Assembly (NCBI GenBank): GCA_963921935.1
Contig: OY998176.1
Location: 136,784,299 to 136,848,298 of the forward strand
DNA from: Galeruca laticollis
Taxonomy: Eukaryota; Arthropoda; Insecta; Coleoptera; Chrysomelidae
DNA: 64,000 nt
Direction: 5' to 3'
The stretch's first letter is position 1; each line of letters begins with the position of its first letter. A program made the translations under genes and the position numbers. This document shows positions 34,873-46,274 of this stretch, piece by piece. The notes under the pieces were generated by a model. That model did not search any database. It was not told the DNA's origin and saw nothing but the letters and a program-made list of their open reading frames with translations.

Positions 34873-35207
34873 TTAAGATAGAGAAAATTTTTTAAACTCG
34901 TTTAAAAACCTTTGACCTTTTGCAGTTCTGTTCATATTTCTTATTTGTGCTTTAACAGAATCTCTTAAGTCAGATGGTAGAAACTTATCACACAAAAGAT
35001 TAAAATCTTCTACATTTATTTCTTTAGGTGATGTGTTCAGTGCGTCGATCTCTCTCATCAACATCTTATTTTCTGCCGTAAGTTCTTCAATTTTCCTTGC
35101 CATGGCAATTTTTCAATGGCTGCTTGAAGACAAACTTTGGGGAGTTTGGGTTTCAACAGGTGATGACTCTGGAGGTGGTATTAAAACTGGTAGAGTTGCT
35201 GGGTGCA
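34873..35207 (-). pseudogene. P-type transposase, coiled-coil exon
   Basis: Splice acceptor tttctag at 35208-35214 opens this exon. A Pro/Ser-rich linker runs to an in-frame TGA near 35115, then a leucine-zipper-like coiled coil (ARKIEELTAENKMLMREIDAL), as in P transposase between the THAP domain and the catalytic part. A TAA at 34873-34875 breaks the frame into the next block. Confidence 0.75.
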
Positions 35208-35614
35208 CTAGAAAGATGAAATAATTTTATATATGGATGTTATTGCTGCTTACACTAAGTGTATGGAGACTTTCAAGAGTAGATATGAGATTATTTGTTA
35301 GTTCATGTCTTGCTTTAATTGGAAAATAAAACATTTATTATTTTAACGAAATTAACTGTCTCGACCCTCACTTCGTGTGTTTCTAGCTAATTCCACAGTA
35401 TATTGAAAACTTTTAAAAACTCTGAGAAAATTGACAATTGTTTCGATATAACATATCATCGTCAGAATGACAGAAATTTCATTTCATTTGATGCCTATTT
35501 GATGTTTAATAATTATTTTGGCTAGACCAAGAAAATACCTACCTAGTGATTGACATAATATATGTTAATAGAAAAAAGAAGAAGGTATGATATAACAAAT
35601 ATTGAAGCTTAGAT

Positions 35615-36812
35615 GTTACTAGCCCTATGGAGATATCCTGGATATCTTTTTACAGTTAAGATCAGTATAACTGTGCAATGATATAGGAAACCAGGAAAAC
35701 TATATCTGCTGATCTTCACAATTATCACTTAAGAAGACAATTTAAAAGTGGAGAACTCCCTAGATTCATCTGTTCATTGACAACTTGATATTGTGGGTTT
35801 CTCAAGTGTCTTCTGATTTCTAACTCTTCCACCACATTAATAATTTACACCCAACAATTAAATTTACATTAGAAGTTGAAGAAAACAACTCAATCAATTT
35901 TCTTGATTTAAAAATTCAACGAGTTAATAATGTACTTGATTATTCAATTTACAGAAAACCAACACACACTGATGTAACTATTCCATACAGTTCCAACCAC
36001 CCCGTCTCACATAAGTTGGCAGCATATAATTCAATGATACATAGAGCATTTTCAGTTCCTATTGATAAATGTAATTTTGATAAAGAAATTAATACGATTA
36101 AACAAATAGCAACATCCAACGGTTATCCATTGCATATGATAAATAAGTTAATTAATAAAAAGGAGGAAAAAGTGGCATTGAAACTAATATTTCCAGAACA
36201 AACTAATGAAATAAAAAATTATAAAACCATCACATATGCAGGTAATATTTCTAAAAATATTTCAAAAATAATATCTTCAGCTACAAATACAACAATTTCT
36301 TTTAAAACAGAGAGTAATGTGAGTGAAAAATTGTTAAATGTAAAAACAAAAATATCCCCATTAAAGAAGTCTGGTATATATAGACTTAAATGTCCAGAAT
36401 GTAATGCTGTCTATTTGGGTCAAACCCTTAGAAATTTTGAGATCAGATACAGTGAGCATTTACGAGCATAAAGATTAAAACAACCAGATAAATCACACTA
36501 CGCAAAACATCTACTTGACACCAAACATTCATTGACACCTAACACAGAACTAGAAGTGCTGCATATTTGTGATAAGAAGCAAGAACTGGATTTCCTTGAA
36601 GAGTTAGAAATCAGAAGACACTTAAGAAACCCACAATATCAAGTTGTCAATGAGCAGATAAATCTAGGGAGTTCTCCACTTTTAAATTGTCTTCTTAAGT
36701 GATAACTGTAAAGATCAGCAGATATAGTTTTCCTGGTTTCCTATATCATTGCACAGTTATACTGATCTTAACTGGAAAAAGATATCCAGGATATCTCCAT
36801 AGGGCTAGTAAC
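35615..36812 (+). mobile_element. Penelope-like element, 5'-truncated with inverted ends
   Basis: 1.2 kb inserted within an intron of the P-type transposase. Its two 215-base ends are inverted copies of each other: 35615-35829 is the complement of 36598-36812, with only small differences. The right copy includes the end of the coding region and the 3' UTR, so the left copy is that part in reverse, an arrangement known for Penelope elements. An aatattg word occurs close to both outer ends (35600 and 36813) and may reflect a target duplication. Confidence 0.82.
35832..36703 (+). pseudogene. Penelope-like RT C-terminus and GIY-YIG endonuclease
   Basis: One frame with a single stop (TAA at 36469-36471). 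The N-terminal part is RT thumb (INFLDLKIQRVNNVLDYSIYRKPTHTD), a linker of ~130 residues follows, then a GIY-YIG nuclease with a Cys pair: GIYRLKCPECNAVYLGQTLR (YLG instead of YIG) and RYSEHL. After the stop, the conserved EELEIRRH region follows and the frame ends at 36703. The RT palm is missing. It lies inside the inverted-end structure 35615-36812. Confidence 0.85.
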
Positions 36813-36904
36813 AATATTGTCTAAATCAGAGAAAAATCAAAAATCAAATAATAATGAATTGAAAATAGGAAAATTAGTTAATAATAGTCAAATTAAAACA
36901 TTAC

Positions 36905-36988
36905 CTGTAATATATTCAAGAATTTTAATTTTCTTTGAAGTGCATGGCAACTCGTCTTCATTTTTTCTTTTTGTTGGTGTAGGGATAG
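36905..36988 (-). pseudogene. P-type transposase exon 3
   Basis: 84 bases between a cttcag acceptor and a gtaatg donor. Its phase matches exon 2 (split Ala codon) and it encodes a Lys-rich linker after the THAP domain (TPTKRKNEDELP). The next exon lies across the Penelope insertion. Confidence 0.65.
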
Positions 36989-37061
36989 CTGAAGAAAAAT
37001 AACGAAATATGTAACATTCAAAAGTATTTAATATAAAAATCCCACAATACTCAAAACTTAC

Positions 37062-37243
37062 CGGGCTCATGCTAGTTTTCGAAATCGTTAGGGACAGGTT
37101 CTCCTAGTAAGGATAACCTCTGTGAGTTCACGAACATTTCTTTTGCAAAGTGGTCACTACAAATACGACGTGTTTTATTCAGATATCCACTGTCAACACC
37201 GACTAAATCCGTTCTGCCACAAGCTTGAATCCATAATTTGCAT
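37062..37243 (-). pseudogene. P-type transposase exon 2 (THAP domain, second half)
   Basis: Follows a ttttcag acceptor. Encodes CKLWIQACGRTDL and RRICSDHF, the Trp and C-x2-H of the C2CH THAP zinc finger, and the QRLSLLGEPVP end. An in-frame TAG lies 13 bases before the gtaagt donor (37056-37061), so the exon cannot be translated through. Confidence 0.75.
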
Positions 37244-37388
37244 CTGAAAATGTTACTTGTAATTAGATCAAATTGAGCTAATAGATCTTTCGTTATAAAT
37301 ACTTTGTTTAATTAAAGGACCCGTACATTTATACTCTAGTACTTTTACAAGGTGTATCAATCAATGACAAATTCAAATTAATACTTAC

Positions 37389-37495
37389 ATACTCTCATCC
37401 TTTGGAAATCGGAAAAACTTTATTTTTCTTTCCGAATAAAATTTATTTGGACAGTCTCTGTATGAACAATACACTCCGCCGTGATGTTTATTCAT
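37389..37495 (-). pseudogene. P-type transposase exon 1 (THAP domain, first half)
   Basis: ATG at 37495-37493; encodes YCSYRDCPNKF (C-x4-C of the THAP finger) and FFRFPKDES, then a GTAAGT donor at 37383-37388. The 145-base intron to exon 2 has consensus ends and the phase is kept. THAP is the DNA-binding domain of P transposase. Confidence 0.78.
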
Positions 37496-38031
37496 TTTAT
37501 AAGAATAATAGTCTATACCACTATATTTTTATAGTTAATATTACCACAACGCACAATCGATTAGTCAAATAACACAATTAATATCGCCGATTGAACACCT
37601 TCAAACAATTAAGCAGACAAAAATGGCGTTATGTATTTTGAGCCAAGCCGTCACCGTTATTGTGCATGGTTGCCAAAGATATGATTTGTGAAAAAAACTA
37701 TATATTTATGGTATGATTTTGATACATTATAATTTTTTAAATTGTATAATTCTTTTGATGTTAATAAAATTGATTTAAAACAAGTGATTGTCGAATATTT
37801 GTATCTGTATAACTATCACACTTAACAAAAATGCTTATAAAATATTTGACCAATGATCGTAAATTGAAGGAAACATTATGCAAATTGACAACCCTGTTGA
37901 AAAATTTCGCGCAGCGGCCCGAACGGAGTCGTCATACGACGATGGACATTTAAATGGGTATGTCTACCCATCTCTCTCTCTTTTTACTGTTCTCTGTCAA
38001 GCTTTCGTATCTGTTCTTTCTCTAATCTGTG

Positions 38032-38914
38032 GTTTGGTTAGTTCCGTCTTGTTCCTGTATAATTGTGAAGCTTGTGCCCATGTCATATTAATGTAGCTGG
38101 GTGCGCTCGGAATCCGATTTCTTATCCTGGCTGATCTTCGAATTTCCGGTGGGGATCTTACTGAGACTGGGAGCCTTCCGCTCGGTTTATATTTTGGTTG
38201 TTTGGTTTGGGTTAGTGTCTTTTCCCTGGGTGGTAGTGTTATTTTCTCCGTTGACCATAGTGGTAATGCTGCTAATTTCCCTGTGTTTATGTCGTCGGTA
38301 GTCTCTTCTTGTGGTTCTACCGGTTCGTATGCTGTGACTTCCTTATTCAGAGTCGTTGTCGTCTCTATAATCTCGTGTTGATCATCGTTCAGTTTGCCAT
38401 AGTATGTTTTTAATCTATTAATGTGGACAACTTGTACTTTTTTCCCTTTATTTGACGCGATTTGGTAGGTGACTGCTCCTACTTTGTTTTTTTATTTCGA
38501 ATGGTCCTGTCCATCGGTTTTGAAGTTCTTTGGGTATTCCTGGTGTGTTACTTATGTCTAGTAGGTAAACTAGGTCTCCAAGTTTGAACTCTCTTAGGGT
38601 GGTTTTTTCATTGTATCTATTTATCCTTTCGTCTTTTGCATTTTCGGTGTTCTCTAGTGCTCTTGTGTATATTTGGTTTAGTCTCGTCTCTAGCTGTGAC
38701 ACGTAGTTATCGTCTAAGTTGTATTTCAGTCTTCTTGGCTTGATACAATTGTTGAACGGTAGTGCTTGATCTTTCTTATGTAGTAGGAAGTACGGGCTGT
38801 ATCCTGTTGATGTGTGTATGCTTCCCCGATACGCCATTAGTACATATGGTATCCAACTGTCCCAATCTCGTTGATTTGGGGCTATGTAATGTGCTAACAT
38901 ATCTTTTAGTACTC
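38032..38914 (-). pseudogene. pol: Backbone pol: integrase C-terminus and tail
   Basis: Continues the integrase from 48091-49517 after the gypsy insertion. It begins with the region after the catalytic Glu (DMLAHYIAPNQRDWDSWIPY, then YRGSIHTSTGYSPYFLLHK) and a chromo/GPY-like end (LVYLLDISNTPGIPKEL, NRWTGPFEI). A seven-T run at 38487-38493 marks a one-base shift; beyond it a new frame is open (VQVVHINRLKTYYG) and reads on into the P-element target site at 38032. Confidence 0.8.
38911..38914. repeat. Target-site duplication of gypsy insertion, left
   Basis: ACTC here and at 48091-48094, directly flanking the LTRs; four bases as usual for Ty3/gypsy. Confidence 0.88.
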
Positions 38915-40729
38915 TGCCACGCTCTTTCTTTACGCCAAATTACATGAAGGAAGAAAAGAAGAGAAAGCAAAGAAGAGAAAAAAAAAAGAAATATTGAGGC
39001 TAAAGGAAATATTACTGACGAGGGATGAATTTAAAGAATTATGAAGTGAAAAAGAAAGAAAAAGAAAGGAAGAAAAAAATTATATATATAAATGGAAGTT
39101 AAAGAAACTAACGTCGAAAATGGAAGTATTGAAAGAGATTTGGAAAATATAAATTAAAAGTTATACTGATAAGTAGTAGCTGAGTGGGCGTGCAATTACG
39201 CCGAGCTATCCCAAATGCCGGAGAGTAGGGGTGAGTTGAAAAGGGCGCCACTGTTTTATCTATGCTGAGCTAAAACAGAAGCTCTCCTGGTTGTCCCGGA
39301 ACTCCCTATCAGATAACGTCAAAAAAAAAGGAATATATGAATAGGTAGGTAATCTATAACAGAAAAATTGAAGAGAAGATATTCTCGATAAAAGTTTTAA
39401 ACAGCCACTAGTAGAGGTCTGGTAGCTAACAAATAAAACGAAGTTATTTCAAATTTAATATGATCTATTAAATATAACAAAAAAAATAATAATAATAACC
39501 AGAATATAATAAGGTGGATAAATACGCATATATGTTAGTAATTAACCCCAAAATTTATATACAAAACTTAATTCTAAAAATATACATAACAATGAGAGTA
39601 GTAATGGAAAATTTTCACCGATTTTCCGGGGGTAACCCAGTAATGGCTACAGCTGGGAGCCGGTGAATCGTAGCAAAGTAGCCGAAGTGGTTTCTTGCAG
39701 CAGTTACTTTTAGTAAGGCTTGCGCAAAAGCCTTTGTGGTCCGTGAGCACAAAAGTACCTTCTCGTCTGTGCCCAGTAAAAGAGGAGCACCTTTTTGTCC
39801 GTGCTCAACAGATGGAACAACTTATTTGTGCTCGAGAAAACTTGCTCGTGCTCGGAAAGAAAACCATCCGTGCTCAAAAAAAAATAACTTCTTCGTCCTC
39901 GGTAAAGAACTTGCTCGAGAAGAAAAGCTTGTTCGTGCTGGGAAAACTGGTAGTGCTCAAAAAAAAGAACACCTGCACGAAAATAACTTGCTCGAAAAAC
40001 TTTCCGTCCTCGGGAAAAAACCCCTGAGATGATTTATAGGGGTTCGCAAGAAGTTTGTATTCGATGGTCCCAAATCCTGAATAACAGCAAAATCTTCGTG
40101 TAGTAAACTAGCGAATCAATACGGAAACCAACAATCACGAAAATTCCTTTAGAGATATAGTCCCAAAATCCACTAATAAGTGCTACTATAAGGGGAACTA
40201 AATCTCCGACCATACAAACACAGTTCTTGATGTCAAGAGAAATCGAAATTCCACTCAAAAATCGTTCTCAAGGCACCGATAAAAATAACTCCCATAAAAA
40301 GAACATTAGACCACAAAAACTTATTCGCTAGGTAAATAGTAAAAATGTGAAAGTACGATGAAGGCCTGTACACACGCTTTATATCAAAATAATAAATTCT
40401 AATTTCCTACATTTTAAAACACTAACTTTACTGATTGGATTCGCGACAATAATGAATGTTGATCTTAACAAATACAATGCCATTTACCCGTATACAATTA
40501 ATATGAAAGGAAACGTTATCTAGATAACGGAATTACGATAGTTAAATAATGATTTAAATAAAAGAATTACAGAAGTACAACGTGAACTTGGCATAACAAC
40601 AGTCAGTTGTGGGTAAATCAACTAGATTTTTCACTGGAATATGTCGATCAAATACTGAAATGGTAGGAATTATAATTTGCGAATACGGGGTGACTCGAAA
40701 ATGTTTAATAATAAAATCGAACCGTGACA
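38915..40729 (-). repeat. gypsy 3' LTR (1815 bp)
   Basis: Begins TGTCACGGTTCG and ends CGTGGCA on the minus strand. It differs from 46275-48090 at about a dozen single positions and in short A-run lengths by eye. Contains an unusual block (39740-40030) of imperfect GTGCTCG-rich repeats, which also makes ORFs of ~100 codons in two frames on the plus strand. Confidence 0.93.
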
Positions 40730-40980
40730 ACTCCCCCTCTCCATAGAAAGGAGGGAAACTTCCAGAAGAAGTTTCACGACGATAATCCAAGAATATAGCC
40801 ACAACAAGTTTAAAAACAAAAGAAGGTAATAGTAGGACAGGTTCGGAGCAAATATGGAAATGGAATTTTTGGGAATAAAATAGATAACTAGAATAAAAAA
40901 ATATCCGGAAACAATTAAGTGAAAGAAAATAGACACGTGAGGTGGAAAATTATAAGTAGAATACAAAACCCATTTAGTTA

Positions 40981-40995
40981 ACAAAAAAAAAAAAG

Positions 40996-41030
<35 letters not shown>
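40981..41030. repeat. Poly-A tract (50 bases) near the gypsy 3' UTR
   Basis: Almost pure A on the plus strand, i.e. poly-T on the coding strand of the element, between the pol stop and the polypurine tract. It is therefore not a poly-A tail of this element. Confidence 0.85.
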
Positions 41031-41032
<2 letters not shown>

Positions 41033-41174
41033 AATAACCAACATAAAGTAGAGTAAACGACGGTAACTAATGAAACAAAAATAAATTTATTAAGATAACT
41101 CAAATACGAAGATAAACGTAAATTAGAGATGATCAGTAAAAGGAAACGTTGTCTGATCAGAGACAAACTAAAAT

Positions 41175-44100
41175 TTATTCACTGTCAGAATTCGCCTTGT
41201 CGTGAGATGAATTATATAATTTGAGATCTTGCACATGCCAAACACCCTTACTTTGACCCAAATCATCCTCTACTTCATAAGTACAAGTACCAGTTTTTCT
41301 TTTAATGACGAAGGGACCTACAAAAGGTGGTGCCAATTTAGCACTATAATAATTGACAGCATCGGAGTGACTTTTGTTCTTACGCCAAACCAATTGTCCT
41401 TCAACATATTGCACTGGACGCCTGCGTAAATTATAACGATGTTGATTCTTAACTCGAGCTCCTTGAATTCGTGACTGAACAGTTCGATAAAGTGATTGAA
41501 GGTTGGCTTGCCTTCGCTTAACAAGATCTTCAGGTTCTACATCCGTAGTGGGTATTTCATCTGAGAAGTCTTGTCCAAAAAGTTTATGCTCTCTGCCGAA
41601 GTTAAGAAAATAAGGAGTGTATCCAGTAGTTTCGTGACGAGATGTACGCATAGCACAACCGATAGAAGCTAAATTCTCGTCCCAAGTACGTTGCTTATCA
41701 TTTTGAATGTAAGAACGAATCATAGTTTTCACGACTCTGTTCGAACGCTCCGTTGGATCAGCTCGGGGATAGTAGGATGCTGTATAAAATATTTTAGTTT
41801 TATAACGTTTACACAGATTTTGAAACTCCTTAGATTTCATTTGTACTCCGTTATCACACATAAGATGTTGGGGTGCACCGAACATAAGAAAAATTCCCTC
41901 TTCAACATGTTTTACCAGGGACTTAGCTGTAGCAGACCTACATGGAAATATGACAGTGAACTTGGTAAAATAATCATTGACCACTAATACATAACAATTT
42001 CCTGATTTCGAACGTGGTAGAGGTCCAATGTAGTCCAGACTGATACACTGCCAAGGTTGGTTAATGATAGGACGGTCACCCATCAATCCTGCAGGAGGTT
42101 TTTGTTCAACTTTATGTTGGGCGCAGATTCGACATGACCCTACATACTTCATGACGTCGCTCTTCATTTTCGGCCAATAATAGCGCTGGCTAACCTTCCA
42201 GAAGGTTTTAAATACCCCTACATGACCTGATGCCGGTACATCATGACAACGCAGCAACACTTCCTTCCTTTTATCTTTGGGAACTACAATTTTCCACGAA
42301 CTAGCGGGATCGACAAAATCTGGGTTGCTAGATTTAACAAATTTATATAACAAACCATTTTCAATACGCCAGGTAGGAAATTTCTGGGGCTGTTGTTCAA
42401 GCCTTTTAAACATATTTTTGACCCAATTATCTGTAGAGGAGTTCAAAGAAAAATCACTTTCCGTGTTAGTGTCGATAGCATCAACGGACACCGGCACTGA
42501 ACGAGACAAGAAATCGGCAACTACATTTTCTTTCCCAGGACGATGTACTAATGTGAAGTTATAGGGCTGAAGGCGAAGTGCCCAACGCGCCAAGCGCCCT
42601 TGGGGTCCTTCAATCTATGAAGCCACAACAACGAGTGGTGATCTGTAACTACCGTGAAATGTACCCCTTCCAGATAGTGTCGTAGTTTTTCCACGCTCCA
42701 AATGACCGCCAGACACTCTTTTTCAGTGACGGTGAACTTCATTTCTTGCTTTGAGAGTGAACGGGTGAGAAAACAAATGACCTTTTCGCCGTCATCGAAT
42801 TTTTGGACGAGAACAGCCCCCAAACCAAAGTTACTTGCATCAGTTTGCAAAACAAATGGACGATTGAAATCGGGACAAGTGAGAACTGGTGCTGTTACCA
42901 AACATTCTTTAATAGATTTAAAAGCCCTATCACACTCAGAAGACCAAGACCAACGGACATTTTTCTTTGTTAAATTGGTTAGGGGTGAAATGGTGGAAGA
43001 AAAATTTGGTACGAAACGACGATACCATGATGCTGTACCTACAAAACGACGTATTTCATGAACGTTACGGGGTGGAGGAATATTCACTATGGCCTCTACT
43101 TTTTCAGGATCCAGTCGTAGTCCTCGTTGATCTACGACATAACCTAGGTATTTCAATTCTGGGCGACAAAACTGACATTTATCTAACGAAACGATAAGTC
43201 CTGCTTCTTTTAAACGATCAAATACCAAACCCAAAAGTCGTACATGTTCTTCAAAATCCTGGGAAACTAGGATGATGTCATCCAGATAGACCATCACAGA
43301 AGGTTGAAGGTCGGCACCAAGCACTGTATCTACAATACGTTGCCAAGTCGCTGGTGAGTTGGACAAACCGAACGGCATGCGACGAAACTGAAAAAGGCCT
43401 CTTCCGGGGACAGTGAATGCAGCATATTCGCGAGAAGATTCGCTTAAAGGCACAGTCCAGAAGGCCGACTTGATATCTATCGAAATTAGATATTTGGCGT
43501 CTCTCAGACGATCTAAAATAGCTGAAATATACGGAATTGGGTAAGCATCTTTCCTACTGACGGCATTCAATTTCCTAAAATCTACGCAAAAACGATATCC
43601 ACCGTCCTTCTTACCCACGAGACAAATCGGACTTGACCAAGCACTCTTGGAAGGCTCGATAACTCCATCTTCCAACATTTTCTTTAGTTCCTCGTCAATA
43701 ATTTTCTGTGTGGAAGGAGACACAGGATAATACCTTTGTTTTATCGGGTTGGTACCTGGTTCAACTTCGATGGCATGTTCAGCAACCGTACAATAACCAA
43801 GACCAGTACCCATGAGAGCAAGTTTCTCCTTCACTAAGCTATCCAATGCATTACGCTGTTGATCCGTTAATGTGGTTTCATCCTGGATACTACAAATGTG
43901 CGAAGTAACAGAGGTGTCGGAAAAGTGCCAAATATCTTGATTTAAATCGGGGACTATCCCCATAATCTTCCAAAAATCTACTCCCAGAATAAGTCTATGA
44001 GAAAGTTCTGGTAGGACCAACACATCTATTATACGAGTTTTCCCCATCAGACAAAAAGGAATCTGTAAATAACCTATACTAGAACAACTCTGACCGTTAG

Positions 44101-44404
44101 CAACTGTGCAAGATGTTTTATTGGCTATTAATTGAAGACCTAAACGCTGCATCAACTCATAACCAGGGAGCCCAATAATAGTACGAGTAGCACCGGAATC
44201 CAGTAAGCCCCGAATTGAAGTTCCCAGAACCGTTACTTCCAAATAAGGACGTTGATCACCCTGAGCATGACCTATAATAAAGTCCAAAAGAATTTTGGCA
44301 GGAAAATCTGAATCGATGGTCGAATAAATATTTACATGGGGAGAATCCTCGTGACCATTTACAGGTTCCCCCGGGATGCGTTTCCCGGGAACAGGACCGA
44401 ACAG
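41175..44404 (-). pseudogene. pol: gypsy pol (protease, RT, RNase H, integrase) with one-base frameshift
   Basis: The frame opens after a TAA at about 44405-44407, inside the second zinc knuckle of gag, so it overlaps gag by ~150 bases. Protease LLDSGATRTIIG; RT with VDFRKLNAVSRKDAYPIP and catalytic YLDDIILVS; RNase H LQTDASNFGLGAVL and VTDHHSLLWL. At ~42597 (minus ACCCCAAGG) one C is missing: frame 1 ends at 42548, while the continuation (RLARWALRLQPYNF) is open to 41175. Integrase there has HDVPASGHVG ... CRICAQHK, DYIGPL, CDNGVQMKSKEF and RADPTERSNRVV. The gap could be a mutation or an assembly error in a C run. Confidence 0.9.
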
Positions 44405-45698
44405 TTACATCAGGAGCACCACAACGATAACAATGAGTCCTTTTGGGATTTGGGCAATCACGATTTAAATGACCCGTCTTCTGACAATTCCAGCAAGTGG
44501 GATCTCGTCTGGTAGTAGAGGGTCGATTGGGATGTCCAACCTCATCGATAACCACAGGTGAGGTCGCAACTTTGGGTAATGCGTCCTCTAAATCTGACAC
44601 AAACGCAAAATCAGGCTCCACAAAACCTTGGCGCTTTCTAGAAGGTGGGACGTAATGTTCCGCTCGATATTTCTTAGCCTCCAGCTTCAAACATTCCTCC
44701 TCCAGCTCCTCCAATGAATTCACTACGGGAAGTTGAGTGGTATAGAATTGTGCTAAATTCCTTGAGGTTATATCCAGTTTCAGTTCCTCAGACATAGGAC
44801 CATACCGCCGAAACAACGCCTGCATACAAGATAGATAATCGATTATGCTTTCACTAGGATCCTGCGTACGCTCTAAGATTTCCTTGAATAGACGAGGGCG
44901 ATAGTCAGGTGGTTCGAAATGCCTACAGAGCAAAACAGACAAACTTTCCCAATTGTCAAACCTGAAACGATTCGCACGAAACCAATTCAAAGCTTTACCA
45001 GCAAAAAGGTCTATAGCCGACTCAAATAATTCCTGATCCGAAAGGTTACGCGCTACTTTCAATTCTGCTACTCTCTCGAGAAAACTATGAACCGACATGG
45101 CCTTGGAGTCTGCAGTAAACTTGATTCCCCACTTCTCAACACGCTGTGATTTGATAGAATAATTAGGTAGACCCTGCGGAGTTGAACCAGGACGTCGGGT
45201 GGAAGGAATCTCATCCCCAGTTGAAACAACATCGGAATCGACAGTGCGCTCTAACAAAAGACTCAAATTGGGATCTTGTTTCGAAACACTTTCCAAACTA
45301 TCAAGAGCCGCTAAAATGTCCACCAACAATGTCGTTCTAGCGTTGACCTTCTCGGGGGTCAATTTATCAGAGGGAATCCGATTCACACGATTTAGCAGAT
45401 GAACAAGGTGAGTTTGATTTCTCTCAAATTTAGTTTTGGCGTTATCGCCGGAAGTAGCCTGGATAGAAGAAATTAATTTTCTCAGGGTGGTTTGTACAAA
45501 CTCCATTTCCTCTTCACAGTCTAAATTATAGGGAGGATAATTCAAGGATTTACTGTTCTTCTCCATCAGTAGTAAAGGACGCAACGTTGACCTAAGCCTT
45601 TCCACAGTACTCGAATCATCTACAACAATACCGCGAACGCAAAGCTCGTGAATAAGCATATCCTTCCTAAGATAATTGACTCTCAAATTGTAATCCAT
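44256..45698 (-). CDS. gag: gypsy gag
   Basis: 480 residues from the ATG at 45698-45696 (MDYNLRVNYLRKDML). Upstream open sequence lacks a better ATG in context. N-terminal helical part, a capsid-type region (FLERVAELKVARNLSDQELF, ALNWFRANR, HFEPPDYRPRLFKEI, ERTQDPSESIIDYL), a basic stretch, then two C-terminal knuckles: CWNCQKTGHLNRDC (CX2CX4HX4C) and CYRCGAPDVTVRSC (CX2CX4VX4C, His replaced). Pol lies one base forward relative to gag, so expression needs a frameshift in the ~150-base overlap or a separate start. Confidence 0.9.
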   Translation of the reverse strand: MDYNLRVNYLRKDMLIHELCVRGIVVDDSSTVERLRSTLRPLLLMEKNSKSLNYPPYNLDCEEEMEFVQTTLRKLISSIQATSGDNAKTKFERNQTHLVHLLNRVNRIPSDKLTPEKVNARTTLLVDILAALDSLESVSKQDPNLSLLLERTVDSDVVSTGDEIPSTRRPGSTPQGLPNYSIKSQRVEKWGIKFTADSKAMSVHSFLERVAELKVARNLSDQELFESAIDLFAGKALNWFRANRFRFDNWESLSVLLCRHFEPPDYRPRLFKEILERTQDPSESIIDYLSCMQALFRRYGPMSEELKLDITSRNLAQFYTTQLPVVNSLEELEEECLKLEAKKYRAEHYVPPSRKRQGFVEPDFAFVSDLEDALPKVATSPVVIDEVGHPNRPSTTRRDPTCWNCQKTGHLNRDCPNPKRTHCYRCGAPDVTVRSCSRETHPGGTCKWSRGFSPCKYLFDHRFRFSCQNSFGLYYRSCSG

Positions 45699-46252
45699 TA
45701 TGTTAATGTCAGCGAAAATACAAGATAGGAAACTATTAATCAAGGGCCAAAGGCTAAGCACAAAAAAAAGTAATAATAAATAACAATAACGAATAATAAT
45801 AAAGTGTAAACCTTCTACCAAAATGATATATGAAGTGCACCACTTCAGTGCGCAAACCAACTTACCAAAATAGAAATGCTATATGAAACGTAAGAAATAA
45901 TGATCATAAAAGCACTTTGTATAGTAATAATAATAAATGGAAATATTAAAAATCAATAGAAATAAAATATATATATCTAATCACTACAAAAATAGACGCA
46001 ATATTAAATATACGAACCAATGATCATAAACGCTCTATATACAATAATAACAATAAATGCAAATAATAAAAAAAAAATTATATATGTGTGATTACTATAA
46101 AAATAAATGCAATTTTAAATATCTACAATAAGCGGCGTTCGTAATGCGTATAGTTATTATTTGTTCCCACCAAAACCTCTTGCTATAGAAAACTTAACAA
46201 AATACGGTAAATGAAAAAAAAAAGGGGAAAATCCCGGAAGACAAATTGACTG

Positions 46253-46269
46253 CCCCACGTTGGGCGCCA
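46253..46269 (-). promoter_or_regulatory. gypsy primer-binding site, tRNA-Lys type
   Basis: Minus strand TGGCGCCCAACGTGGGG, five bases inside the 5' LTR end. It matches the Lys-tRNA site used by many retroelements. Confidence 0.92.
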
Positions 46270-46274
46270 AAAAT

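Larger units (their letters stand above)
32244..38031 (-). mobile_element. P-superfamily DNA transposon carrying a Penelope-like insertion
   Basis: 5788 bases between perfect 28-base terminal inverted repeats (32244-32271 and 38004-38031, beginning CACAGATTAGAGAAAGAACA), with a 7-base duplication. Terminal repeats beginning CA with 7-8-base duplications fit the P/1360/Galileo superfamily, and the internal gene is a THAP-type P transposase on the minus strand. About 1.2 kb of it is a later Penelope-like insertion. Confidence 0.88.

Noticed and set aside
39695..40032. Plus-strand ORFs of ~100 codons in the gypsy LTRs (also 47054-47388)
   Set aside because: They arise from the GTGCTCG-rich repeat, are open in two frames at once, and are antisense to the element.
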